From assembly GCA_945876015.1 (NCBI GenBank), contig CAMCNM010000147.1:1-5594 (forward strand): 5,594 nt of DNA, read 5' to 3'. Of the stretch, positions 1 through 4,938 are shown in pieces. How positions within the stretch are numbered: the stretch's first letter is position 1; every line of letters begins with the position of its first letter. The position numbers and the translations under genes are program-made. Under the pieces are notes generated by a model that did not search any database, was not told where the DNA came from, and saw nothing but the letters and a program-made list of their open reading frames with translations. Origin of the DNA: Gemmatimonas phototrophica (GTDB lineage: Bacteria; Gemmatimonadota; Gemmatimonadetes; Longimicrobiales; Gaopeijiaceae).

Positions 1-1216
1 TCACACGGCCCTGTTGGGTGTCGAAGAAACGCGGCAGGAGCGAAGCGATCGTGCTCTTCCCGGCCCCCGAGCTTCCCACCAGAGCGACGGTCCGTCCTTC
101 ACCGATGTCGAAGTCGATGCCTTTGAGCACCCAGGGCTGATCCTCGGCGTACCGGAACCACACGTCCTGGTAGCTCACGACGCCGCGCAGGGGCTTGGGC
201 AGCGGCTTCGCGTCCGTGCGCTCGACCAGCTCGTGCGGCTGATCGAGCAGCTCGAAGATGCGCTCGGCGGCCCCAGCCGACTCCTGGAACTGGCTCCAGA
301 ACCCGGCCATCGAGGTGATGGCACCGGAAATGGTGACCGCATAGAGGAGGAAAGCGACCAGCGTGCCCGGCGTGAGCTGGCCCGCCAGCACGAGGCGTCC
401 CCCCTCCCAGAGCACCAGCACGATCGCCCCGAACGCGGCGAACGTGACCGCGCCGGTGAGCGCCGCGCGCGCCCGGCCGCGTTGGAGCCCGAGGTCACGG
501 GCGCGGTCGATCTCGACGGCGAAGCGCTCCGCCTCCCACGCCTCGCGCGTGAAGCTCTGCACGACGCGGATCTGCGTGAACACCTGCTCGGCGCGCGCGA
601 CCGCGGCGGCCGTCACGTCCTGGATGCTCGTGGACATCCGGCGCACGCGCCGCCCGAGGAACCATCCCACCAGCACCGCGAACGGGATCGCCGTCAGCGT
701 GACCAGCGTGAGGCGCGGGTTGGTGAGCGTCACGAGGGTGAGCGCGCCGATCAGGAAGAGGCCCTGGCGGAGCAGCTCCGGCACGCCGAAGCGCAGCACC
801 TGCTGGATCATCGACGAGTCGTTGGAGATCCGGCTGGACAGCTCGCCGACCCGGCGCAGCGAGAAGAACCCCGGGGGCTGGAGCGCCAGATGACCGAACA
901 GATCCTTCCGGAGGTCGGCGATGACGCGCTCGGTCACCGCGGACATCAGATAGCTCTGCCCGTAGTTCAGGACCGCCTGGAAGGCGAACAGAACGAGCAG
1001 CCCTGCCGCGATGCGGTTGAGCGCGGCCCCGTTCGCGGCCAGGAACGCCGCGTCGAGGAGCCGCCGCACGACGAGCGGGAAGACCAGCCCGATGGCCGTG
1101 CTCACCACCAGGAGAACGAGCCCGAACAGCAGGTACGTCCGATAGGGCCGCACGCGCGGGATCAGCCGCCCCAGGAAACCAGCGGCTTTGCGGGGGCTCA
1201 TTCTCTTCGAGGCCAT
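1..1216 (-). CDS. MsbA-type ABC exporter, fused permease-ATPase (partial, C-terminus outside window)
   Basis: Half-size ABC exporter that would act as a dimer in the inner membrane, using ATP to export or flip a lipid, drug or peptide; the substrate cannot be told from sequence. The visible 405 residues hold the exporter transmembrane domain with about six helices (roughly 27-47, 68-88, 146-165, 166-187, 256-276, 284-305). The nucleotide-binding domain then begins with an A-loop Tyr at 356 (FRYAEDQPW) and Walker A GSSGAGKST at 381-389. The frame is open to the window edge, so the Q-loop, ABC signature, Walker B and H-loop (about 190 residues) lie outside. This is truncation by the window, not a broken gene. 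The start is taken at ATG 1216 (MASKRM); an in-frame ATG at 1201 is also possible, and neither has a good Shine-Dalgarno. It is transcribed divergently from ctaA. The long open frame on the opposite strand is a GC-rich shadow. Confidence 0.94.
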   Translation of the reverse strand, partial: MASKRMSPRKAAGFLGRLIPRVRPYRTYLLFGLVLLVVSTAIGLVFPLVVRRLLDAAFLAANGAALNRIAAGLLVLFAFQAVLNYGQSYLMSAVTERVIADLRKDLFGHLALQPPGFFSLRRVGELSSRISNDSSMIQQVLRFGVPELLRQGLFLIGALTLVTLTNPRLTLVTLTAIPFAVLVGWFLGRRVRRMSTSIQDVTAAAVARAEQVFTQIRVVQSFTREAWEAERFAVEIDRARDLGLQRGRARAALTGAVTFAAFGAIVLVLWEGGRLVLAGQLTPGTLVAFLLYAVTISGAITSMAGFWSQFQESAGAAERIFELLDQPHELVERTDAKPLPKPLRGVVSYQDVWFRYAEDQPWVLKGIDFDIGEGRTVALVGSSGAGKSTIASLLPRFFDTQQGRV

Positions 1217-1249
1217 CCCGAAAAGTGAGTTTGATTATCTTCTTCGTCT
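1217..1249. promoter_or_regulatory. Divergent promoter spacer between the ABC exporter and ctaA
   Basis: Only 33 bp separate the two divergent start codons, and this is one of the few AT-rich stretches nearby. The central TGATTATCTT can be read as a weak -10 in both directions: GATAAT on the minus strand (1239 to 1234; one mismatch to TATAAT) and TATCTT on the plus strand (1236-1241; two mismatches). The plus reading puts transcription start about 2 nt before the ctaA ATG, which also lacks a Shine-Dalgarno, so a leaderless ctaA message is possible. No clear -35 box was found on either side; any -35 would lie inside the opposite gene. The assignment rests on position and base composition only. 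Confidence 0.35.
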
Positions 1250-2209
1250 ATGAGCGAGGACCGGACTCTGCCCACGAGCACGCCGCAGCATCACCGCGCC
1301 CTGGCGGTCAGCGCCGGCTGGACCCTTCTCCTCCTGTTCCTGGGAAGCGTCGTCCACGCCACCGAATCCAGCCTGGCCTGCCCCGATTGGCCCACCTGCT
1401 ACGGCACCATGGTGCCGATCATGGAGGGCGGGATCTTCTGGGAGCACCTGCACCGGCTGGTGGCGGGCGGGCTGATCCTGATGTGGCTGCTGACCGGGTG
1501 GCTGATGCGGGCCGAGAACGCATCGCCCGGCGTCCGGCGGGGTTGGGGCTGGGGCCTGGCCCTTCTCCTCGTGCAGGCCGTGTTCGGTGGCGTCACCGTC
1601 CTGCTCAAGCTCCCGCCCGCGGTCTCGACCACGCACCTCACGCTCGCCTTCCTCTTCCTGGGGCTCGCGGTCGCGCTCACCGTGGAGACGTCGCCACGCC
1701 GCGCGGAAACGACAGCCAGCATGTCGGCCTCCCTGAAGAGCACCGCGCGTCGCTGGGGCATGGCGGCCACGATGCTCGTGCTCGTGCAGTCCGTCCTGGG
1801 AGCGCTCGTTCGCCATCTCGGCGCCGGCATGGCCTGCCCGGACGTCCCGCTCTGTTACGGCCGCGTCATCCCGCCGCTCGGCCAGCCGATGGTCGCGGTG
1901 CATTTCGCCCATCGAGCGGTCGCGGTGGCGACCGGACTCGTCGTGATCGCCGCCGCGCTGGCGATCCTGCGCCGGGGCGCGATCGGTCCGGTACGCCGGC
2001 TCGCCCTCGGCGCGACCCTGCTCGTGCTCGCACAGATCGGGCTGGGCGTGGCTTCGGTGGCCGGCCGGCTGGCGGCCCTGCCGGTCTCGCTCCACACGCT
2101 CGGCGCGGCCGCGCTGCTCGCCACGACCGTCGCGCTGTCCGCGTGGGGCCGCATAACAGCGGACAGAGCGACCCCCGAGCCCGCGCGCGTGCCCGCGGGC
2201 AGAGCCTGA
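1250..2209 (+). CDS. ctaA: Heme A synthase (COX15/CtaA family)
   Basis: Integral membrane enzyme that oxidises the C8 methyl of heme O to the formyl group of heme A, the cofactor of aa3/caa3 cytochrome oxidases. The 319 residues form about eight membrane helices in two repeated halves. Each half has the family histidines: ExxHR (E65, H68) and H129 in the first, HFAHR (H221) and H282 in the second. The extracytoplasmic loop of each half carries a cysteine pair in nearly the same motif, CPDWPTCYG (C44, C50) and CPDVPLCYG (C196, C202). Such pairs are known in Bacillus-type CtaA, where the first-loop pair matters for activity, and are absent from alphaproteobacterial-type enzymes. The ATG at 1250 gives the usual family length but has no Shine-Dalgarno. 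The stop lies 4 bp before the next gene, so the two are probably co-transcribed. Heme O synthase (ctaB) and the oxidase subunits are not in view. Confidence 0.96.
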   Translation: MSEDRTLPTSTPQHHRALAVSAGWTLLLLFLGSVVHATESSLACPDWPTCYGTMVPIMEGGIFWEHLHRLVAGGLILMWLLTGWLMRAENASPGVRRGWGWGLALLLVQAVFGGVTVLLKLPPAVSTTHLTLAFLFLGLAVALTVETSPRRAETTASMSASLKSTARRWGMAATMLVLVQSVLGALVRHLGAGMACPDVPLCYGRVIPPLGQPMVAVHFAHRAVAVATGLVVIAAALAILRRGAIGPVRRLALGATLLVLAQIGLGVASVAGRLAALPVSLHTLGAAALLATTVALSAWGRITADRATPEPARVPAGRA

Positions 2210-2213
2210 GACA

Positions 2214-2651
2214 TTGAGCACAGCCCAGCTCGGGGACCTGATCGCCCGTCTGAACGCCGGGCTCAACTTCACGAGCTTCGCGCTGCTCGTCGCCGGCTTG
2301 GTGTTCGTGAAGCGTCGCGAGCTTCATCGCCATCGCAGAGCGATGACCGGCGCGATGTGGGCGTCGTCGATCTTCCTGGTCTTCTACCTCACGCGCATCG
2401 CGCTGACCGGCACGCACGAGTTCGCCGGAACGGGAGCGGCCAGGACCGCGTACCTGACGATCCTCGTCTCGCACATGATCCTGGCGGCCACGCTTGTGCC
2501 GCTCGTGCTCCGGCTCCTCTACCTCCTGCGCCGTCATCGCTTCAGCGACCACGCCCGACTGGCCCGCTGGACCTACCCGATCTGGCTCTACGTTTCGGTC
2601 ACCGGAATCGTGGTCTATCTGCTGCTTTACGAGGTTTACGGCTATCGATAG
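2214..2651 (+). CDS. ctaM: DUF420 membrane protein, CtaM-like cytochrome oxidase assembly factor
   Basis: Small four-helix membrane protein of the DUF420 (YozB/CtaM) family. In Bacillus and Staphylococcus, CtaM is needed for activity of heme A-containing oxidases but not for heme A synthesis itself. The 145 residues show helices near 15-33, 45-62, 80-104 and 120-139. Family-typical stretches include a basic His-rich loop after helix 1 (RRELHRHRRAMT, H38 and H40), H68 (GTHEF), H87 (SHMILAA), H113 and the C-terminal ARWTYPIWLYVSVTG. The histidines could bind heme or metal, which is inference. The start is a TTG at 2214, 4 bp after the ctaA stop; the first in-frame ATG (residue 44) would remove helix 1, so TTG is preferred. 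There is only a weak purine stretch before it, suggesting translational coupling to ctaA. The direct ctaA neighbour strongly supports the oxidase-assembly role. Confidence 0.87.
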   Translation: MSTAQLGDLIARLNAGLNFTSFALLVAGLVFVKRRELHRHRRAMTGAMWASSIFLVFYLTRIALTGTHEFAGTGAARTAYLTILVSHMILAATLVPLVLRLLYLLRRHRFSDHARLARWTYPIWLYVSVTGIVVYLLLYEVYGYR

Positions 2652-2652
2652 T

Positions 2653-2681
2653 GGAACCCGGTCGCTCGTTGCTCCTAGAAT
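2653..2681 (+). promoter_or_regulatory. Possible promoter giving a leaderless message for the CoA-binding gene
   Basis: TAGAAT at 2676-2681 matches TATAAT at five of six positions and ends 7 nt before the ATG at 2689, so the predicted transcription start falls on or next to the start codon. The gene has no Shine-Dalgarno, which fits a leaderless transcript. A sigma-70 -35 box is missing. GGAACC (2653-2658), 17 bp upstream of the -10-like box, resembles the -35 of ECF-sigma promoters, but this is a weak match. The alternative is simple read-through from ctaA-ctaM across a 37-bp gap. Confidence 0.3.
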
Positions 2682-2688
2682 ACTGCAA

Positions 2689-3180
2689 ATGGACAACCGC
2701 GAGCGGCTCGAGCGGGTGCTCCGATCCAGCAGGGATCGGGTGAGCAATCCGGGACCGGACGAGATCAGGGCGCTCATCCGGAAGACGGATATGGTCACGG
2801 TCGTCGGTATGTCGCGCGACCCGATGAAGCCCGCGCGCCGGATCCCGTCCTACCTGGCCGCGATGGGCGCGCACATCATCCCGATCAATCCGCTCGCCGG
2901 TCGGATGCTCGGGAAGCCCGCCCGGAAGTCCCTCGAGGACGTCCACGAGAAGGTGGACATGGTGATCATCTTCCGGCCGTCGGAGCAGGTCGCGCCGTTC
3001 GTGCGCGCGGCCGCCGCACGGCCTGAGCGTCCGATCATCTGGCTGCCGGAGGGAGTGCGGGACGACGAGGCCGCGGCCGAGGCGAGAGCGGCGGGAGTCA
3101 CCGTCGTGCAGGACCTCTGCATCTACCGCGTGCACCGCGCGATGGGCGGCACGCTGCGCAAAGCGGCGCGAACACGCTGA
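2689..3180 (+). CDS. CoA-binding domain protein (YccU family)
   Basis: Cytosolic 163-residue protein made almost entirely of a Rossmann-type CoA-binding domain, the family of E. coli YccU; the physiological role of these stand-alone domains is unclear. Visible family features are the first strand and glycine turn VVGMSRDP (38-45) followed by a KPARRIPSYL helix, IPINPLAG (64-71), VDMVIIFRPSEQ (89-100), IWLPEGV (117-123) and VVQDLCIYRVH (139-149). The last is where YccU-type proteins usually have a D-R-C-P/I turn; here Arg is replaced by Leu, but Cys144 is kept. An N-terminal extension of about 30 charged residues precedes the domain. The frame is open further upstream, but ATG 2689 fits the domain length and starts after the ctaM stop. 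Its own stop lies 6 bp from the stop of the convergent bcp gene. Confidence 0.88.
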   Translation: MDNRERLERVLRSSRDRVSNPGPDEIRALIRKTDMVTVVGMSRDPMKPARRIPSYLAAMGAHIIPINPLAGRMLGKPARKSLEDVHEKVDMVIIFRPSEQVAPFVRAAAARPERPIIWLPEGVRDDEAAAEARAAGVTVVQDLCIYRVHRAMGGTLRKAARTR

Positions 3181-3186
3181 CCGGGT

Positions 3187-3645
3187 CTAGGCTCCGAGCG
3201 TCTCCACCACCCAGGCGGTATGCTCGGCGGCCTTCACCTTCCTCCACAGATCGATCACGTGCCCCTTCTCGTCGATCAGGAAGGTGCTGCGCACGATGCC
3301 GAGCGCCTTGATCCCGTAGTTGTTCTTTTCGGCCCACGCCCCGTAGAGCTCGGCGACCTTGTGATCGGTGTCCGCCAGGAGCCGGAAGTTGAGCTCGAAC
3401 TTCTTCTTGAAGCGCACGTGCGAGGCGACGTTGTCGGGCGAGACCCCGAGCACCACGGCGTCCAGGCTCGCGAGCGCATTCTCCTCGTCGCGCAGGCCGC
3501 ACGCCTGCGTCGTGCAGCCCGGGGTGTCGTCCTTGGGATAGAAGTAGAGGACGACCTTCTCCCCGCGGAAATCGGAGAGCGAAACCTGCGATCCGTCATC
3601 GGCCGCGAGCGTGAAGTCGGGCGCGAGCGATCCCTTCTCGACCAT
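3187..3645 (-). CDS. bcp: Bcp/PrxQ-type thioredoxin-dependent peroxiredoxin
   Basis: Cytosolic atypical 2-Cys peroxiredoxin that reduces hydrogen peroxide and organic hydroperoxides with electrons from thioredoxin. The 152 residues have the usual family length. The active-site segment YFYPKDDTPGCTTQACG carries the peroxidatic Cys44 (T41-P42-G43-C44) and a resolving Cys49 five residues later, the PrxQ/Bcp arrangement. The active-site Arg119 in GIVRSTFLID is also present. No signal peptide is seen. The start is ATG 3645, preceded by AGGTGAAAGG with 7 nt of spacing, a good ribosome binding site. The frame is open further upstream, but that stretch overlaps the preceding gene and is not peroxiredoxin-like. 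Twenty-three bp separate this start from the stop of the V4R-like gene on the same strand, so the two are probably co-transcribed. Confidence 0.96.
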   Translation of the reverse strand: MVEKGSLAPDFTLAADDGSQVSLSDFRGEKVVLYFYPKDDTPGCTTQACGLRDEENALASLDAVVLGVSPDNVASHVRFKKKFELNFRLLADTDHKVAELYGAWAEKNNYGIKALGIVRSTFLIDEKGHVIDLWRKVKAAEHTAWVVETLGA

Positions 3646-3668
3646 GGAGATGCCTTTCACCTGGTGGC

Positions 3669-4355
3669 TCAACTGGTTCCTGGCTCGGGACTCAGAATGA
3701 GCCCACGAGCTTCCTCCCCTACCCGCTCCTCCGCGAGCACGGTCCAGCGGCACATCGCGTCGCGCCGCGACTCGCACAGCGAATGCACCACCCGCGCGCG
3801 GCGTCCGAAGTAGCGCTGCAGCGCGCACTCGCAGAATCCTGTCAGGAAATGGCAGGCGTCCCCGCCCGGATCACCGTCCAGGAGCAGGTGCGTGCGAGCC
3901 TCGAGCGTGAAGGGCCCCGCCGCGAAGCCACCGACGCGCCGGCCGAACAGCTTGAACAGACGCCGGCGCACGCGGCGCCGCGCGAGGCTGAACGCGACCG
4001 ACCGCGGCAGGCTGCTGCGCCATCCGGGAGGGCGCAGGTCTCCGGCGAGGATCGCTCCAGTATGGTTGAAGACGTCTTCGGAGTCGGGACGGCGAATCAC
4101 GAGCCGCACCAGGTCCCTGAACTCCTCGTCGCTGATCCGGCCGCGTTTGCCGGCTTCCTCGCGGTAGCGGCGAATCTGGGTGTCGATCACACCCGAGAGG
4201 CCCAGACGGCGGGGCATGGTGCGAGAGGTGTCTTCGGACTCGAGTGTCTCGGTCGGTGCGTCCTGATCGCGGATCACTTCGAGCAGCGTGAGGGCGACGA
4301 CCGCGGAGATGCGCGGAGGGTTCTTCCCGGCGGGGGCCGGGGCGGCTTGGGTCAC
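3669..4355 (-). CDS. V4R-like cysteine-rich protein of unknown function
   Basis: Predicted 228-residue soluble protein with no signal peptide. The N-terminal part (about 15-105) is mostly helical and charged. The C-terminal part (about 145-207) resembles the end of the V4R (4-vinyl reductase-type) small-molecule-binding domain: DACHFLTGFCECALQRYFG followed by a valine strand and CESRRDAMCRW, in which C194 and C202 keep the CX7C spacing seen in V4R proteins (C...GD..C). Three further cysteines (C168, C175, C177) lie just before. The family match is by eye; function is unknown, though ligand or redox sensing is plausible. The GTG at 4355 is chosen because AAGAGG lies 9 nt upstream. In-frame TTG 4457 or ATG 4442 would add an Arg-rich, low-complexity tail. 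Bcp follows 23 bp downstream. The long plus-strand open frame through this region lacks recognisable protein features and is taken as a shadow. Confidence 0.75.
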   Translation of the reverse strand: MTQAAPAPAGKNPPRISAVVALTLLEVIRDQDAPTETLESEDTSRTMPRRLGLSGVIDTQIRRYREEAGKRGRISDEEFRDLVRLVIRRPDSEDVFNHTGAILAGDLRPPGWRSSLPRSVAFSLARRRVRRRLFKLFGRRVGGFAAGPFTLEARTHLLLDGDPGGDACHFLTGFCECALQRYFGRRARVVHSLCESRRDAMCRWTVLAEERVGEEARGLILSPEPGTS

Positions 4356-4481
4356 TTCGTGGGACCTCTTCGGTTGATCATGGCGGGAATTTCGCCGCCG
4401 ACGCCGGGCGCCGGCAACTCGCGATGCAAGGAGCGAGCGCATCAGTGGCCGAACCAATTCTCGAAACGTACCAAATTGAGA
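4356..4481. other. Upstream region of the V4R-like gene, no firm gene
   Basis: This is the left part of a 583-bp gene-free interval between two divergent genes. It must contain the minus-strand promoter for the V4R-like gene and bcp, but I find no -35/-10 pair worth naming. The ribosome binding site AAGAGG for GTG 4355 lies at about 4364-4369. A nine-codon frame on the minus strand (ATG 4381, MINRRGPTK) ends in a TGA that overlaps the GTG start as GTGA. It has no ribosome binding site of its own and may be chance. Confidence 0.5.
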
Positions 4482-4510
4482 GTGACATCCCCCCTCCCGC
4501 GGCGCTTATT
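4482..4510 (+). promoter_or_regulatory. Possible promoter upstream of the hairpin RNA
   Basis: GTGACA at 4482-4487 differs from TTGACA at one position. It is followed after 17 bp by the AT-rich CTTATT at 4505-4510, a poor -10 with three of six matches. The predicted start, near 4517-4518, coincides with the first paired base of the long hairpin at 4518. That coincidence and the ideal spacing are the only reasons to list it. Confidence 0.3.
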
Positions 4511-4517
4511 GGAGTGC

Positions 4518-4615
4518 AGAGAGACGTGGGAGACGAAGTCGCTTGCGAGGCCACCCTGGGGGGGGCTGGTATCGTGCCCCGGGGCAACTTCGCTCTCCCG
4601 CGCTCTCTCTTTTTT
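4518..4615 (+). ncRNA. Long hairpin ending in a T tract: candidate small RNA or terminator
   Basis: An imperfect inverted repeat with 21 pairs and two single-base bulges. AGAGAG (4518-4523) pairs with CTCTCT (4603-4608). After a bulged A4524, CGT pairs with GCG (4600-4602, one G-T pair), GGGAGA (4528-4533) pairs with TCTCCC (4594-4599), C4593 bulges, and CGAAGT (4534-4539) pairs with ACTTCG (4587-4592). The 47-nt top holds an inner hairpin GGGGC/GCCCC (4562-4566 with 4576-4580) and a run of eight G. Six T (4610-4615) follow almost directly, as in an intrinsic terminator on the plus strand. No plus-strand gene lies upstream to terminate, so a roughly 98-nt stand-alone RNA or the first part of the sigma-gene leader fits best. 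It lacks the conserved loop of SRP RNA, and I cannot place it in a known family. Confidence 0.5.
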
Positions 4616-4755
4616 GCCACCCGGTGAAGGGCCCCCACTTAGGAAAGCCGCCCGGGGAGCCAATCGGAATAGGTCTTGCTGCGGCGGGGTCTCTACCTCC
4701 GGTCATCGGGCCTCCGGAGGCACCAGTCATATTGGCAGATCCTGTTCAGGGTGGC
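4616..4755 (+). other. Inverted-repeat-closed segment, possible structured leader RNA
   Basis: Directly after the T tract, GCCACCC (4616-4622) can pair with GGGTGGC (4749-4755), and past a GG bulge TGAA (4625-4628) pairs with TTCA (4745-4748), giving an 11-bp closing stem around about 116 nt. Inside, GCCAAT (4659-4664) can pair with ATTGGC (4731-4736). Within that, CCTCCGG (4696-4702) can pair with CCGGAGG (4714-4720), so the three helices nest consistently. The alternative CCGCC/GGCGG (4648-4652 with 4683-4687) would compete with the GCCAAT/ATTGGC helix. No open frame here looks like a protein on either strand. In GC-rich DNA short stems are common, so the evidence is the nesting rather than any one stem. 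I did not recognise a riboswitch consensus. Confidence 0.35.
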
Positions 4756-4768
4756 CCCAGCCGGGGCT
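4753..4768 (+). other. Short GC hairpin
   Basis: GCCCC (4754-4758) and GGGGC (4763-4767) flank an AGCC loop, with a G-T pair at the base. It abuts, and overlaps by two bases, the 3' arm of the preceding closing stem. No T tract follows, so it is not a terminator. From 4769 to 4842 I see only a run of seven C (4780-4786) that could pair with the eight-G run at 4558-4565, and a 12-codon frame at 4797-4835 without a ribosome binding site. Confidence 0.3.
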
Positions 4769-4842
4769 TGTGAAAGACACCCCCCCGCCCCATCTTATGG
4801 AACAACAGAAGGCCGACATGCGTCGTGACCAATAGCGCAGAG

Positions 4843-4901
4843 TACCGGGGCAGATACCGCATCAAGCGGTAGCGCCCTTTTTTGTCCCCCTGCGCCCGGT
4901 A
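4843..4901 (+). promoter_or_regulatory. Alternative stem competing with the terminator
   Basis: TACCGGGGCAG (4843-4853) is complementary over 11 bp, with one bulged G (4894), to CTGCgCCCGGTA (4890-4901), which lies beyond the T tract. This outer stem uses the GGGC bases needed for the foot of the terminator, so the two full structures exclude each other, while the upper TACCGC hairpin fits inside either. The layout resembles a terminator/antiterminator pair, or a hairpin that forms only on read-through transcripts reaching the sigma gene. It is visible directly in the sequence; the function is inference. Confidence 0.45.
4848..4883 (+). terminator. Intrinsic terminator (or attenuator) upstream of the ECF sigma gene
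   Basis: TACCGC (4855-4860) and GCGGTA (4866-4871) form a 6-bp stem with an ATCAA loop. It is extended below a small internal loop by GGGC (4848-4851) with GCCC (4874-4877) and followed immediately by six T (4878-4883). This is a standard plus-strand intrinsic terminator. It lies 55 bp before the sigma-gene ATG with no plus-strand gene upstream, so it ends a non-coding RNA or acts inside the sigma leader as an attenuator. Confidence 0.65.
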
Positions 4902-4926
4902 GGCGAAGTTGGTACGCGACGAGCCG

Positions 4927-4932
4927 AAAGGA
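4927..4932 (+). promoter_or_regulatory. Ribosome binding site of the ECF sigma gene
   Basis: AAAGGA with 6 nt of spacing to ATG 4939. It decides the start: an in-frame TTG at 4909 would place this site inside the coding region and add ten residues of no family character. Its AAAGG could also pair weakly with CCTTT at the T tract (4876-4880). Confidence 0.75.
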
Positions 4933-4938
4933 CGATAT

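Noticed and set aside
14..1228. 404-codon plus-strand open frame opposite the ABC exporter
   Set aside because: Composition is dominated by Arg, Glu, His and Pro with no domain. It is antisense to a clear exporter sequence with Walker A, and long antisense frames are expected at this GC content.
1235..2272. 345-codon minus-strand open frame opposite ctaA
   Set aside because: Low-complexity charged product, fully overlapping a well-supported CtaA with all its conserved histidines.
4637..4820. RNase P RNA-like words: AGGAAAGCC and ACAGAA on the plus strand, AGCAAGACC on the minus strand
   Set aside because: The words are on different strands, miss the full universal core (GAGGAAAGTCC and the matching 3' element), and the interval between them is too short for a complete RNase P RNA.
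3783..4835. 350-codon plus-strand open frame across the V4R-like gene and the intergenic region
   Set aside because: Ala/Arg/Pro-rich, no recognisable motif, runs through the long hairpin. The minus-strand product has a sensible domain pattern and ribosome binding site.
4797..4835. 12-codon plus-strand frame (MEQQKADMRRDQ) before the terminator, as a possible leader peptide
   Set aside because: No ribosome binding site before the ATG, and no run of regulatory codons that would suggest attenuation by translation.
4558..4850. Many G runs (up to eight G), possible G-quadruplexes
   Set aside because: Runs are far apart and largely used in the inverted-repeat pairings. At this GC content they are weak evidence on their own.
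4746..4900. Minus-strand frame ending in a hydrophobic stretch (SALLVTTHVGLLLF) that could be a small membrane protein of about 40 residues
   Set aside because: It lies over the terminator and alternative stem, has no well-placed ribosome binding site, and the frame continues as a shadow into the sigma gene. Worth re-examining only if conserved in relatives.
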